Assembly: GCF_014084105.1 (NCBI RefSeq)
Contig: NZ_CP048289.1
Span: 8,813,922-8,877,921 of the forward strand
DNA: 64,000 bases
From: Streptacidiphilus sp. P02-A3a
Lineage (GTDB): Bacteria; Actinomycetota; Actinomycetes; Streptomycetales; Streptomycetaceae
Reading direction: 5' to 3'
How positions within the stretch are numbered: position 1 is the stretch's first letter; the number at the start of each line of letters is the position of its first letter. The notes below the pieces were generated by a model, which did no database searches, was not told the origin of the DNA, and was given only the letters and a program-made list of their open reading frames with translations. The position numbers and the translations under genes were made by a program. Below, piece by piece: positions 1-7,860 of this stretch.

Positions 1-378
1 CCAAGAACGAGTGAACGTCTACTGCTTAGCCTCACTGAGATTCCGGGATATCTTCTATTCGTCGTCATGGCTGTGCTCGTGGTGAGGTTCACTCGAACCG
101 CTTCGCGAAGCGGTGTATACAGCGGGTCCAGTGCGCGGCAGATTCGGCTCATTGCCTGGACTCTCGTTCTAGGCGAGATTATCGCCACGGGTATTGAGGC
201 AACCGCAAGTCGCTCCCTCTTTGATGCAATGACCAGCTATCACAGTGGGGCTCAGGCGCTGCTAGATTTCTGGGACTTCCATCTGTCTCTTGTTTTCGTG
301 TCTCTTGGACTCCTCACCTTCGCCCGTATCGTCTCGCTCGGCGTGCGGATGCGTGAAGAGAATGAGGGGACCATCTAA
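1..378 (+). CDS. DUF2975-like membrane protein, 5' end outside window
   Basis: The reading frame is open from the first base, so the start lies upstream; the first visible ATG (67) sits inside a hydrophobic stretch and is not a convincing start. Three hydrophobic segments are visible (around the window edge, around codons 53-62 and near codons 93-107), followed by a short basic/acidic tail. Together with the small Xre regulator that overlaps its stop codon, this matches the usual DUF2975/YozG-type pair: an integral membrane protein of unknown role with a Cro-like partner. Function is not known; family assignment is from layout and hydrophobic pattern. Confidence 0.6.
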   Translation, partial: PRTSERLLLSLTEIPGYLLFVVMAVLVVRFTRTASRSGVYSGSSARQIRLIAWTLVLGEIIATGIEATASRSLFDAMTSYHSGAQALLDFWDFHLSLVFVSLGLLTFARIVSLGVRMREENEGTI

Positions 379-605
379 TGGCCGCTGGGGAGACCGAAGC
401 TCACGCAATCGCTGTCCATCTAGACAAGCTGCTCACCCAACGGGGAATGACCCTCACTGAGCTCTCGGAACTTGTCGGAGTGACTAACGTGAATCTGTCC
501 GTTCTGAAGAACGGGCATGCCCGGGCGATTAGGTTCACTACCTTGACAAAGCTGTGCGAAGTCCTGGAATGTCAGCCCGGAGACCTCCTCACGTTCGATG
601 GCTGA
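378..605 (+). CDS. small Xre-family helix-turn-helix regulator (YozG-like)
   Basis: A 75-residue protein that is almost entirely one Cro/C1-type HTH domain: residues 15-70 include MTLTELSELVGV (helix 2) and NVNLSVLKNGHARAIRF (recognition region), ending in ECQPGDLL, the usual close of this family. Its ATG overlaps the TAA of the DUF2975-like gene by one base, which implies translational coupling. In related pairs the HTH protein is thought to regulate the membrane partner's operon; that role is inferred here. Confidence 0.8.
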   Translation: MAAGETEAHAIAVHLDKLLTQRGMTLTELSELVGVTNVNLSVLKNGHARAIRFTTLTKLCEVLECQPGDLLTFDG

Positions 606-774
606 GTGAGCGCTCGCGACTGCCTCCTCAGCGCCGAGTGCGCCCCCATAAGCGGCCCTAGCCGTCTGGCCCCTCCCCGTGACGGATAGCTGGGGCGTTC
701 TCCTTGCTGGCTACGGCTACGGCTACGTCATAGTCGTTGCACATAGTCTGGATTGCGCGGGCGCAGGCCCTGTA

Positions 775-1425
775 TGCATGGAGGGCACTGTGAGCCTGCG
801 TGAGATCCGGCTCGACGCCTGGAGCTGGTTGAACTGCAAGCCGGTCATGGCCCACCCCGAGAGCCCGCAGGCTCGCCGCGTGTTTCCCGAACTGGCTCGT
901 ACGTGGGTGCCCGAGCAGGACAAGCGCCGGTTGGCCGTCTACAAGTTGCTGACCGCACAAGGGAACGGACAGGCCGGGCAGATCGCTGAGGTCGCAGGCG
1001 ACGAGGACGCTGCCGAGCGGCGCGAGCTGGACGACGCGGCCAAGTTGATCGATGCTGCGCTCAGCTACCTCCTCTGAGCAGCAGATCGCTGTGGATGACT
1101 TGGAGCACGCCGAGGACGAGGACCCGCCAGCCGGTGCGGCAAATGCCGCCGTGACGCGGGACAGGCTGCGGCCGCAGGTGCAGTCGGAGCTGCTGCGGAT
1201 GCAGCGGGCGGTGTGCCATTCGATCCGTCGATAGCGTCTACACGTTGGCATGGGAGCCGACGAGAAGTGGGTGCTGCTGAGAGCCATGGATTCCGGCTTC
1301 CACTTCCCGGAGCGGGATGAAGCTGAGCAGGATGGGATGGAGTGCCCGCAGCGGCCGCAATTCGCGTGGGAGCTGCCCGCGGACTCTCGGGGCGGCCTCA
1401 AGGCGACGCTCCGGCGGATCACCTA
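775..1425 (+). pseudogene. phage portal-like protein, frame-broken and truncated
   Basis: A once continuous coding sequence is spread over three frames. Frame 1 runs from ATG 775 to TGA 1077 (SLREIRLDAWSWLNCKPV to LIDAALSYLL). Frame 2 resumes near 1075 (SEQQIAVDDLEHAEDEDPPA), then frame 3 from about 1225 (DSVYTLAWEPT), then frame 2 again from 1259 (DEKWVLLRAMDSGFHFPE to LKATLRRIT). The order of these segments matches the N-terminal part of portal-like proteins seen in Streptomyces prophages, from memory. The sequence ends in a TAG that lies inside the CTAG next to the IS end, so the IS inserted into an already decayed or later decayed gene. Not functional. Confidence 0.6.
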
Positions 1426-1426
1426 G
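1423..1426. repeat. CTAG target duplication, left side of the IS
   Basis: The four bases CTAG lie directly outside the left terminal repeat and recur at 7091-7094 outside the right one. CTAG/YTAG-type targets with short duplications are usual for IS5-family (IS427-group) elements. Confidence 0.75.
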
Positions 1427-1446
1427 GACTTGTCCGGTCGATCACG
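1427..1446 (+). repeat. terminal inverted repeat of the IS, left end
   Basis: GACTTGTCCGGTCGATCACG; partner of 7071-7090 with 15/20 identity. It covers the last codons' downstream flank of the transposase 3' fragment (stop at 1442-1444). Confidence 0.8.
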
Positions 1447-1771
1447 TGCGGAGTCGGATGACGGGGGCGGCTGTGGTGGCCGTGCCGAGGTAGACGTAGC
1501 CGCGTTTGTCGTAGTGCGTGGCCGCCGCTCGGGCGTGTTTGAGCTTGTTGATGGCCCATTCGACGGTGTTGTGTTTCTTGTACCGCTCCTCGTCGAAGCC
1601 CGGTGGTCGCCCGCCGCGCGAGCCCTTGCGCAGGCGGGCGGCACGACTGTCCGTCTTCTGGGGGATCGCGTGCGGGATGCCGTGCCCGCGCGGGTAGTCG
1701 CGGCACGGGCCGTTGCTGTAGGCCTTGTCGGCGGCCAGGCTGTCGGGTGTCTTGCGGGGCCTGCCCGGACC
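1442..1771 (-). pseudogene. IS5-family transposase, 3' fragment (second D and E of DDE)
   Basis: Reading the minus strand from 1771: GPGRPRKTPDSLAADKAYSN, the second catalytic Asp in DKAYSN, then RGGRPPGFDEERYKKHNT, and the catalytic Glu in TVEWAINKLKHARA, ending APVIRLRT and a TGA at 1442-1444. This is the C-terminal third of an IS427-group DDE transposase. Upstream of the G the frame runs into unrelated DNA with a stop, which marks the junction with the inserted transposon. The missing N-terminal part is at 6436-7073. Confidence 0.88.
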
Positions 1772-1781
1772 GATCCGTTGA

Positions 1782-1789
1782 CCGGACTA
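1782..1789 (+). repeat. inverted end motif of the Tn554-like element, left
   Basis: CCGGACTA, preceded by TTGA and an outer hexamer GATCCG (1772-1777). The complementary octamer TAGTCCGG lies at 6424-6431. Proposed as part of the recombinase-recognised ends. Confidence 0.5.
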
Positions 1790-1876
1790 CGAGAGGACAC
1801 GCCGGGCCGGTGCGCATCCCCCAGCTGGCCTAGTCGGTAGACGTTGCGTATCTGATCGACAAGGGAGCGCAACGAG

Positions 1877-3112
1877 TTGAGCGAGTTCCGTGACATCCGT
1901 GCCATCGAGCTGCCCCGCTGGGGACGAGTCGCGCCAGAGCCGGGGGTCTTGCCCTGGCTGGTCCTTGACGAGGAGGGAAGAGCTGTGCCGCCGGTCCGTA
2001 CGTTCCTGATCGACTTCATTGCCCGGGACAACCGGACCGGCAGTGTCCGCAGCTACGCCTACGACCTGCTGCGATGGTGGCGATGGCTGCGCGTACTCGA
2101 CGTCGAGTGGGACAAGGCCACATCTGCTGAAGTCCGGGACTTCGTCCTGTGGCTCGGTGCCGCGACCAAGCCCCGGAGGGCAGCGCGGACGCACTCAGCG
2201 GCGACGGCCAGCACCACCAACCCGATCACCAAGAAGACCTACCTGGACGACCGGTACAAGCCGCGCACCATCCGGCACAGCAACGCCGTCATCCGGGCCT
2301 TCTACGACTTCTGGATCCAGTCCGGGGGTGGCCCGCTGATCAACCCAGTGCCACTGGCCCGGAGCGATCGGCGACGGGCACACGCCCACCACAATCCGCT
2401 GGAGCCGTTCCGCGGCGAGGCGCGCCTGCGCTACAACCCCCGGATCCCGCGCCGCCGACCCAGGCAGATGCCAGACGAGCAGTGGAACGAGCTGTTCGCA
2501 GCCCTGCGCTCCAATCGCGACCGTGCCATCTTGGCGACCGCGGTCAGCAACGGTGCCCGTGCCTCCGAACTGCTGGGGGTGCGCGGAGTGGACCTGGACT
2601 GGGGCGACCAGCTCGTGCGCGTCGTGCGCAAGGGCACGCTCGCCGAGCAGTGGCTGCCCACCAGCCCCGAGGCGATGATCTGGATCCGGCTCTACCTCGC
2701 CGAGGGGCCGCCGCTGGACCTCCAGGCACCGCTGTGGTGGACCCTTCGCCGCCGCAACCATGGTGAGCGACTGGCCTACCAGCCCATGAATTACGAGGCT
2801 CTGCGGGCGGTCTTCCGCCGGGTCAACGTGCTGCTGGGCACGAACTGGTCGATGCACGACCTTCGGCACACCGCAGCGCTTCGCATGTCGCGCGACGAGC
2901 GGCTCTCGCTGCGCGATGTGCAGACGATCCTCGGCCATGCCCACATGTCCACCACGGCCGACATCTACCTGGTCGAAGAGGATGAGCACGTCATCCGGCG
3001 AGTCGCCGAGCATCTGGCCGACATCAAGGAACGGGCTGCACGGCCCGCTCCACCCGTTGCCAACGGCTACTCGGCCGAGGATCTGCACGTGCTGTTCGGG
3101 GGTGGCCACTGA
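1877..3112 (+). CDS. tyrosine recombinase 1 (TnpA-like)
   Basis: A 411-residue site-specific recombinase. An N-terminal SAM-like arm (residues about 45-180: SVRSYAYDLLRWWRWLR) is followed by the catalytic domain with all expected residues: Arg in NGARASELLG, His-x-x-Arg in HDLRHTAALR, His in LGHAHMSTT and the Tyr nucleophile in TADIYLVEE. TTG at 1877 is taken as start because AAGGGAG lies nine bases upstream and no ATG or GTG is better placed. Its TGA overlaps the ATG of recombinase 2. Length and pairing fit TnpA of Tn554-type elements (about 360 residues in Tn554). It is expected to catalyse strand exchange together with the next protein. Confidence 0.9.
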   Translation: MSEFRDIRAIELPRWGRVAPEPGVLPWLVLDEEGRAVPPVRTFLIDFIARDNRTGSVRSYAYDLLRWWRWLRVLDVEWDKATSAEVRDFVLWLGAATKPRRAARTHSAATASTTNPITKKTYLDDRYKPRTIRHSNAVIRAFYDFWIQSGGGPLINPVPLARSDRRRAHAHHNPLEPFRGEARLRYNPRIPRRRPRQMPDEQWNELFAALRSNRDRAILATAVSNGARASELLGVRGVDLDWGDQLVRVVRKGTLAEQWLPTSPEAMIWIRLYLAEGPPLDLQAPLWWTLRRRNHGERLAYQPMNYEALRAVFRRVNVLLGTNWSMHDLRHTAALRMSRDERLSLRDVQTILGHAHMSTTADIYLVEEDEHVIRRVAEHLADIKERAARPAPPVANGYSAEDLHVLFGGGH

Positions 3113-5622
3113 TGGCCAGCAGGCCCTCCAAGACCCGCCGGGCCAACAGCGTGCGTCTGGCGGGCACCGCGCCGACGCCGCCGAGGTTGCTGTTCGTCGA
3201 ACACGACCTGGCCGTCGACGAGTTCCGCGTCGGTCCGCACGACAGCTGCACCCGTGAGGAGATCCTCGCGGTCCTGCCGGACCTGCCGACCTGGCCGTCT
3301 GGTTCCCCGGCAGGCGACGAGATCGCCCGGCACCGGCTGGTCGGCGCCGCCCGGATCCTGGACTGGCTGCTCACCTTCCCCGGCGACGGATGGCAGGCCA
3401 GGTGGAGGGCCGCCGACGCTGACCGGGGCAAGGAGTGGCTGGAGCCGCTGATCGCCGCCGATCCACGCACCAGCTACCAGGGCAAGCGCAGCGAGCTCAT
3501 GTCCGGGCTGGGGACGATGCTCCTGAGCCGGGTCGTGCTGCCCAGCTACGGGTTCCTGCGCGGTTACAAGGCAATGTCCCTGTTCAAGGAGTTGCAGCAG
3601 ACGTTCCCCGATGGGTCGGTGGAGGCGATGCGCGAGCACGGCGCCTCTATCGGCATGGTGCCACGCCACGTCGACGAAGGCCTGCGCCTGATTTCGACGA
3701 TCGTCCTGCATACCGGCCACGGCCTGCGAGAGCTCACCGCCGAGGACATCTTCCAAGTCCGGGCGGTCGGCCGCCGCTGGAACGGGGAGGCGCTGGTCGG
3801 CACCCATCCGGCCTGGGACCTGCTGCGGGGCATCGACGTCATCGTCTCCAAGGACTCCCTCAAGGACGCACTGCGGCACGGGCAGCGGCCCACGGCCGAG
3901 CTGGTCGACACCTACAACATCCAGAACACCGCGATCCGCAACGTGCTGGTGCGCTACCTGGAAGAACGGCGTCCTGCTCTGGACTACGGATCGTTCCGCG
4001 GCCTGGTGCGCGAGCTGGCCTTTGTCTTCTGGGCCGACATCGAGGCCCACCACCCCGGCATCGACACGCTGCGGCTGCCCCAGGACGTCATCGACGGCTG
4101 GAAGCAGCGATTGACCACCTACGTCGACGCCAAGACCGGTGAGGTCAAGGAACGCAACGACCGCATCAGGGTCATGATGCGGATCCGCGGCTTCTACCTG
4201 GACATCCAGGAATGGGCGCACGAGGACCCGTTCTGGGTGCCGTGGGCAGTTCCCAGCCCGATCAACCGCGGCGACGGCGCTGGCAACATGAAGATCCTCG
4301 CTGCGACCCAGTCCCGGATGCACCAGCGCGTCCGCGAACGCCTCCCCCACCTGCCGCTGCTGGTCGAGACCGCGGAGCGGGTCCACCAGCAGTCTGTGGA
4401 ATTGCTGGCGGCAGCCACCGCGACCGGCTTCGAGGAGCACTTCGAGTACGACGGGACCCACTACCGACGCGTCATGCCCAGCGCGCATCGGGTCACCAGC
4501 CGGCCCGAGCACGCCTCCAACCACGTGTTCGTTCACGTCGCCGGCAAGCCCAAGCCGTCGCAGCGACCTATCGACCTGACCACGGCCGAGGACGACGCGT
4601 TCTGGGCCTGGGCGGTCATCGAGGCGCTGCGGCACACCGGCGTCCGTGTTGAGGAGCTGACCGAGATCACGCACCTGGCGCTGGTCTCCTACCGGCTGGC
4701 CGACACCGCAGAGGTCGTTCCGCTGCTGCAGATCGTTCCCTCCAAGAGCAACGAGGAGCGACTGCTGCTGGTCAGCCCGGAACTGGCCAGCGTGCTCGCC
4801 ACCATCATCAAGCGGGTGCGCGACGCCAACAGCGGCACGATTCCGCTGGTCGCCCGCTACGACCACCACGAGCGCGTCACAGGACCAGCACTGCCCCACC
4901 TTTTCCAGCGCCGGCACTACTGGCAAGCCCAGGTCCTCAACGAGACCGCGGTCAAACGCCTGCTGGACAAGTCACTGGCACACACCGGCCTGCTCGACGC
5001 CGCAGGCAACCCACTGCGCTACACCCCGCACGACTTCCGCAGAATGTTTGCCACCGAGGCGGTCACCGGCGGGCTGCCCGTCCACATCGCCGCTCGCATC
5101 CTCGGTCACAAGACGCTCACCACTACCCAGGCCTACCTTGCGGTCTTCCAAGATGACCTGGTCAGGACCTACCGCGGTTTCCTCGACCGCCGACGCACCT
5201 TCCGGCCGACCGAGGAATACCGCAAACCCACCGACGACGAGTGGCGCGAGTTCCAAGACCATTTCGAGCTGCGCAAAGTCTCTCTGGGTACCTGTGGGCG
5301 CCCCTACGGCACACCGTGCCAGCACGAGCACGCCTGCATCCGATGCCCGGTCCTTCGGCTGGACCCAGCCCAGCGGCCCCGTCTTATCGAGATCATCGCC
5401 AACCTGCGCGATCGGATCGCCGAAGCCCGCACCAACGGCTGGCACGGCGAGGTCGAAGGACTCCAGGTCAGCCACAACGCGGCAACCGCCAAGCTCAACA
5501 GTCTCAACCGGACCCCCACCGACGGCCGCCGACGCCTTGTCGAACTCGGCATGCCGCTCTTCGCCGATCAACCCGCACAACCCCAAGAGAACGAGGGCAC
5601 GTCATGCGACCCCTCCGCTTGA
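3112..5622 (+). CDS. tyrosine recombinase 2 (TnpB-like, large)
   Basis: An 836-residue recombinase whose ATG overlaps the preceding TGA (TGATG). The catalytic domain lies at about residues 470-690 with Arg in RHTGVRVEELTE, His-x-x-Arg in HDFRRMFATEAV, His in ILGHKTLTTT and Tyr in TQAYLAVF. After it comes a Cys/His cluster, GTCGRPYGTPCQHEHACIRC, which looks like a zinc-binding knuckle, and a basic helical tail. The long N-terminal region (about 450 residues) has no motif I recognise but is usual for large TnpB-type integrases. Probably co-translated with recombinase 1 and required with it for transposition. Confidence 0.88.
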   Translation: MASRPSKTRRANSVRLAGTAPTPPRLLFVEHDLAVDEFRVGPHDSCTREEILAVLPDLPTWPSGSPAGDEIARHRLVGAARILDWLLTFPGDGWQARWRAADADRGKEWLEPLIAADPRTSYQGKRSELMSGLGTMLLSRVVLPSYGFLRGYKAMSLFKELQQTFPDGSVEAMREHGASIGMVPRHVDEGLRLISTIVLHTGHGLRELTAEDIFQVRAVGRRWNGEALVGTHPAWDLLRGIDVIVSKDSLKDALRHGQRPTAELVDTYNIQNTAIRNVLVRYLEERRPALDYGSFRGLVRELAFVFWADIEAHHPGIDTLRLPQDVIDGWKQRLTTYVDAKTGEVKERNDRIRVMMRIRGFYLDIQEWAHEDPFWVPWAVPSPINRGDGAGNMKILAATQSRMHQRVRERLPHLPLLVETAERVHQQSVELLAAATATGFEEHFEYDGTHYRRVMPSAHRVTSRPEHASNHVFVHVAGKPKPSQRPIDLTTAEDDAFWAWAVIEALRHTGVRVEELTEITHLALVSYRLADTAEVVPLLQIVPSKSNEERLLLVSPELASVLATIIKRVRDANSGTIPLVARYDHHERVTGPALPHLFQRRHYWQAQVLNETAVKRLLDKSLAHTGLLDAAGNPLRYTPHDFRRMFATEAVTGGLPVHIAARILGHKTLTTTQAYLAVFQDDLVRTYRGFLDRRRTFRPTEEYRKPTDDEWREFQDHFELRKVSLGTCGRPYGTPCQHEHACIRCPVLRLDPAQRPRLIEIIANLRDRIAEARTNGWHGEVEGLQVSHNAATAKLNSLNRTPTDGRRRLVELGMPLFADQPAQPQENEGTSCDPSA

Positions 5623-5792
5623 TCTTGTTCGGCGACCTCCGCCTGAACGGCGCACACCTGCCGAAGGTCGACCGCACCGAAGACGTCCGTGACCCCGCTG
5701 CCGCTGCCAGGGGCATCGACGGCTTAGAGGAACGACACCCCGACGACTCAACTGCGGCTGAGCCACCGCGGCCCGGCGCACTCGTCGACTTG

Positions 5793-6329
5793 CTAGGCCA
5801 GCGACTTCGCCAGGCGACGGTAGGTGAGCTCCTGTGCGCCCAGAACCTGACGGAGCTCGGAGACGCCGCCGGCCTCCAGCGCACGACGAGCGTCGATCTG
5901 AGATGCCCGCTCATAGGTAACGAGGCTGCCGCCCGGGTCAATCTCAGGGTCGACCATGTCCGGCCACAGGACCGCAGCGTCTCCCGCAAGGGCGAGAACC
6001 TCAGGCAGGCCGTATTGCTCGTCGGGTTGCTCCAGCGCCTGCAGGACTCGCCCTATCACCGCGAATCCAGCCTGGGTGAACGCGATGGCATGCCCCATCG
6101 AGTAGCTGCCCCGGACGACACTCAGACCCGACCGAGCCTGTTGCAAGAGACCCTGATTCAGCGTCCGGCCCGCTGCTGCCCGCAGGCCGGCTCGAAGACC
6201 CGCGTCAGCAAGGTAGTAAGGCTCAGCAAGACCTGCCCGCTCGGCGAGCACGTAGAGAGCCCCTCCAAGCCGCAGGGCGGTCGAGCACGCCAACGCCAGC
6301 GCCGACGTGCTGTCCAAGTCGTCGTGCAT
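5793..6329 (-). CDS. unknown cargo protein of the Tn554-like element
   Basis: A 178-residue protein read opposite to the recombinases, rich in Ala, Leu and Gly and probably all-helical (LALACSTALRLGGALYVL, ALEAGGVSELRQVLGAQE). No family was recognised and no signal peptide or clear membrane span is present. ATG 6329 is the first conventional start, but the frame stays open and protein-like for another 26 codons upstream (for example YGLRWQYGEASWIYCAYE) to a TGA about 25 bases inside the element end, with no ATG, GTG or TTG. Either a CTG is used or the gene lost its true 5' end at the transposon boundary. Confidence 0.6.
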   Translation of the reverse strand: MHDDLDSTSALALACSTALRLGGALYVLAERAGLAEPYYLADAGLRAGLRAAAGRTLNQGLLQQARSGLSVVRGSYSMGHAIAFTQAGFAVIGRVLQALEQPDEQYGLPEVLALAGDAAVLWPDMVDPEIDPGGSLVTYERASQIDARRALEAGGVSELRQVLGAQELTYRRLAKSLA

Positions 6330-6423
6330 GTTCGGGCCAACCTCGTAGGCGCAGTAGATCCAGGACGCCTCACCGTACTGCCACCGCAGCCCGTATCGGT
6401 CACGTCCTCAGGAGGCAACTTCT

Positions 6424-6431
6424 TAGTCCGG
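6424..6431 (-). repeat. inverted end motif of the Tn554-like element, right
   Basis: TAGTCCGG on the plus strand, the complement of CCGGACTA at 1782-1789. Four A residues (6432-6435) separate it from the IS flank GGTCCGCGGG. Confidence 0.5.
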
Positions 6432-6435
6432 AAAA

Positions 6436-7073
6436 GGTCCGCGGGACGCGGATCTTCTCCAGCACGGGCTCGAACTGCGTGCGGTCCGCCCGCTGTCCCG
6501 GGGTGAGGACCAGGGACAGCGGGCGGCAGCGGCTGTCCGCGCTCAGGTGGACCTTGGTGGTGGACCCGCCGCGCGAGCGGCCCAGGTCCTCGCCTCCAGC
6601 ACCACCTCCACCAGACGGGCGACGAGGCTCTGCCACGGCGTCTGGTCCTGGTGTTCCCCTGGCCCAGCCCCCTTTGAGGCCAGGGCCGGTGGCCGGTCGG
6701 TGCGGGCGCCGGCCGCGTGCTGGTGGGCCCGCACGATGGTCGAGTCGACCGAGACGTCCCAGTCGATGTCGCCGACCGCGTCCGCTTCGGCCTGCACCTG
6801 CTGGAGCAGCCGTTCCCAGGTCCCGTCGGCCGACCACGGCCGATGGCGTTCGTAGACCGTCTTCCACGGCGCGAAGCGCTCGGGCAGGTCACGCCAGTGC
6901 ACTGCGGTCCGCACCCGGTGCACAATCCCGTCGATCACCGGCCGATGGTCCCGCCACCGGCCACAACGCCTGTCGCTGACCGGCAGGAACGGCCGCAGCC
7001 GTTCCCACTCGGCATCCGTCAGATCTCCCCGCCCCATGCCCGAACCAACGAGCAAGTCAGGCGATAGCCACAT
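6436..7073 (-). pseudogene. IS5-family transposase, 5' fragment with frameshift overlap
   Basis: From ATG 7073 the minus strand encodes MWLSPDLL, then the DUF4096-type N-terminal domain (LTDAEWERLRPFLP, WRDLPERFAPWKTVYERH) and the first catalytic Asp in VSVDSTIVRAHQHAAG, ending out of frame at 6543. A second frame takes over near 6560 (GRSRGGSTTKVHLSADSR, GQRADRTQFEPVLEKIRVPR), as in IS427-group elements that fuse two frames by programmed frameshifting. It is cut at RVPRT by the Tn554-like element; the rest of the protein is at 1442-1771. Confidence 0.85.
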
Positions 7074-7090
7074 GATCGGGCGGACAGGCC
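7071..7090 (-). repeat. terminal inverted repeat of the IS, right end
   Basis: Read on the minus strand: GGCCTGTCCGCCCGATCATG, matching the left end at 15 of 20 positions. Flanked by CTAG at 7091-7094. Confidence 0.8.
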
Positions 7091-7094
7091 CTAG
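7091..7094. repeat. CTAG target duplication, right side of the IS
   Basis: Partner of CTAG at 1423-1426. It supplies the stop codon of the neighbouring phosphatase gene. Confidence 0.75.
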
Positions 7095-7717
7095 CCGCGC
7101 AGGGTGGCGGTGAGCGGGCGGGTGGTGGCCAGGTGGCTGGTGTCGTTGTAGGTGAGGAGGGTGGGCGGCAGGCCCGGGGTGTAGCGGATGACGGTGAGCG
7201 CGGTGTTGGCGTGGTTGAGGGTCAGCCAGCGCCAGTTCGGCGCGTCCAGGGCCTGCCGGACCAGCCAGGCGGCCAGGTAGTTGTGGGTGACCAGCAGTTC
7301 GTGGCGCTCCTGGCCGCCCGCGACCGGTCCGGTGAACCGGGCCACGGCCTCGCGGGCGAGCGCGGCGCCCTGCTCCACCTCCTCGGCGCTGACAGCAGTG
7401 AAGCGGTCGAGCACGCCCAGCAGGAACTCCGCGTACTCCAGGGGCAGTTCGTCGGCCTGCGGCAGGTAGGGCAGGTAGTCCCCGGCGGCCGGGTCGGCCG
7501 TGCGGGGGACGCCGTCCAGCTGCTCGGCGATCAGCTGCGCGGTCTGCGCGGCGCGGGTCAGCGGGCCGTGGTTCAGCGCCGAGAGCGGGCAACCGCGCAG
7601 TCGCCGCCCGAGCAGCTCCGCCTGGCGGCGGCCGTTCGCGCTCAGTCCGCCGCCGTCGCCGGGCAGGGCCTCGGCGTGCCGGACGAGATACAGGTAGCGG
7701 GTGGCGGTTCCGCCCAT
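7091..7717 (-). CDS. histidine phosphatase (phosphoglycerate mutase-like)
   Basis: A 208-residue protein of the histidine phosphatase superfamily. The catalytic RHG-type motif is LVRHAEALPG near residue 11, with the supporting arginine in LTRAAQTAQ (about residue 55) and the second histidine in LLVTHNYLAAWLV (about residue 145). Substrate is unknown; these cytosolic enzymes remove phosphate from small molecules or phosphoproteins. The stop codon TAG is formed by the CTAG next to the IS end, so the last few residues may differ from the ancestral protein. Upstream are four tandem copies of CTGATCG (7731-7759). Confidence 0.85.
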   Translation of the reverse strand: MGGTATRYLYLVRHAEALPGDGGGLSANGRRQAELLGRRLRGCPLSALNHGPLTRAAQTAQLIAEQLDGVPRTADPAAGDYLPYLPQADELPLEYAEFLLGVLDRFTAVSAEEVEQGAALAREAVARFTGPVAGGQERHELLVTHNYLAAWLVRQALDAPNWRWLTLNHANTALTVIRYTPGLPPTLLTYNDTSHLATTRPLTATLRG

Positions 7718-7860
7718 GCTCGGCCTCCTGCTGATCGGCTGATCGCTGATCGCTGATCGATACGCGCTGCTGCGTCAGACGGACGCCACCGGCCCGCGCC
7801 CCGGTTCCCGCGCGGCTGCCGACGGCGCGGGACCGGACGCGCGGGGGCAGGGCGCGAAGG

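Larger units (their letters stand above)
1772..6435 (+). mobile_element. Tn554-like transposon with two tyrosine recombinases and one cargo gene
   Basis: The 4,664-bp segment interrupts the IS transposase between codons for RVPRT and GPGRPRK. Deleting exactly 1772-6435 joins GGACC-type and GGTCC-type flanks and gives an uninterrupted RVPRTGPGRPRKTPDS frame, so insertion produced no target duplication. Near the ends the octamer CCGGACTA occurs in inverted orientation (1782-1789 and, complementary, 6424-6431), preceded by TTGA at the left and TTTT at the right. Outside the left TTGA is an extra hexamer, GATCCG. An asymmetric extra hexamer and absence of target duplication are hallmarks of Tn554. 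Contents: two overlapping tyrosine recombinases (tnpA/tnpB-like) and one unknown gene; no tnpC-like gene was found. Confidence 0.75.
1427..7090 (-). mobile_element. IS5-family insertion sequence (about 1.0 kb) split by a 4.66-kb transposon
   Basis: Left end GACTTGTCCGGTCGATCACG (1427-1446) and right end, read inward on the minus strand, GGCCTGTCCGCCCGATCATG (7090-7071) agree at 15 of 20 positions and are flanked by CTAG on both sides. Between them the minus strand holds a two-frame IS427-type transposase: the 5' part at 7073-6436 and the 3' part at 1771-1442. The two halves are separated by the Tn554-like element 1772-6435. Without that insert the IS is 1,000 bp, close to the usual size for the group. 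The transposase is interrupted, so the IS cannot be autonomous. Confidence 0.85.

Noticed and set aside
679-774. An upstream start at 679 for the portal-like gene
   Set aside because: The added residues (GVLLAGYGYGYVIVVAHS) do not resemble the family; the match begins after ATG 775.
3067-4926. A 619-codon open frame on the minus strand opposite recombinase 2
   Set aside because: It mirrors the real gene in an antisense frame and has Asp/Val/Gly-rich sequence with no motifs, as expected for GC-rich shadows.
5604-6506. A plus-strand frame after recombinase 2 as a third transposition gene
   Set aside because: Sequence is not like TnpC, it crosses the transposon end and overlaps a better minus-strand gene.
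1442-7073. Two separate transposase copies flanking the recombinases as a composite transposon
   Set aside because: The two pieces are complementary parts of one protein in the same orientation and share one pair of terminal repeats, so a single split IS explains them better.
7731-7759. Four tandem CTGATCG units as a regulator site
   Set aside because: A simple direct repeat with no symmetry and no linked regulator; best treated as a slippage product.
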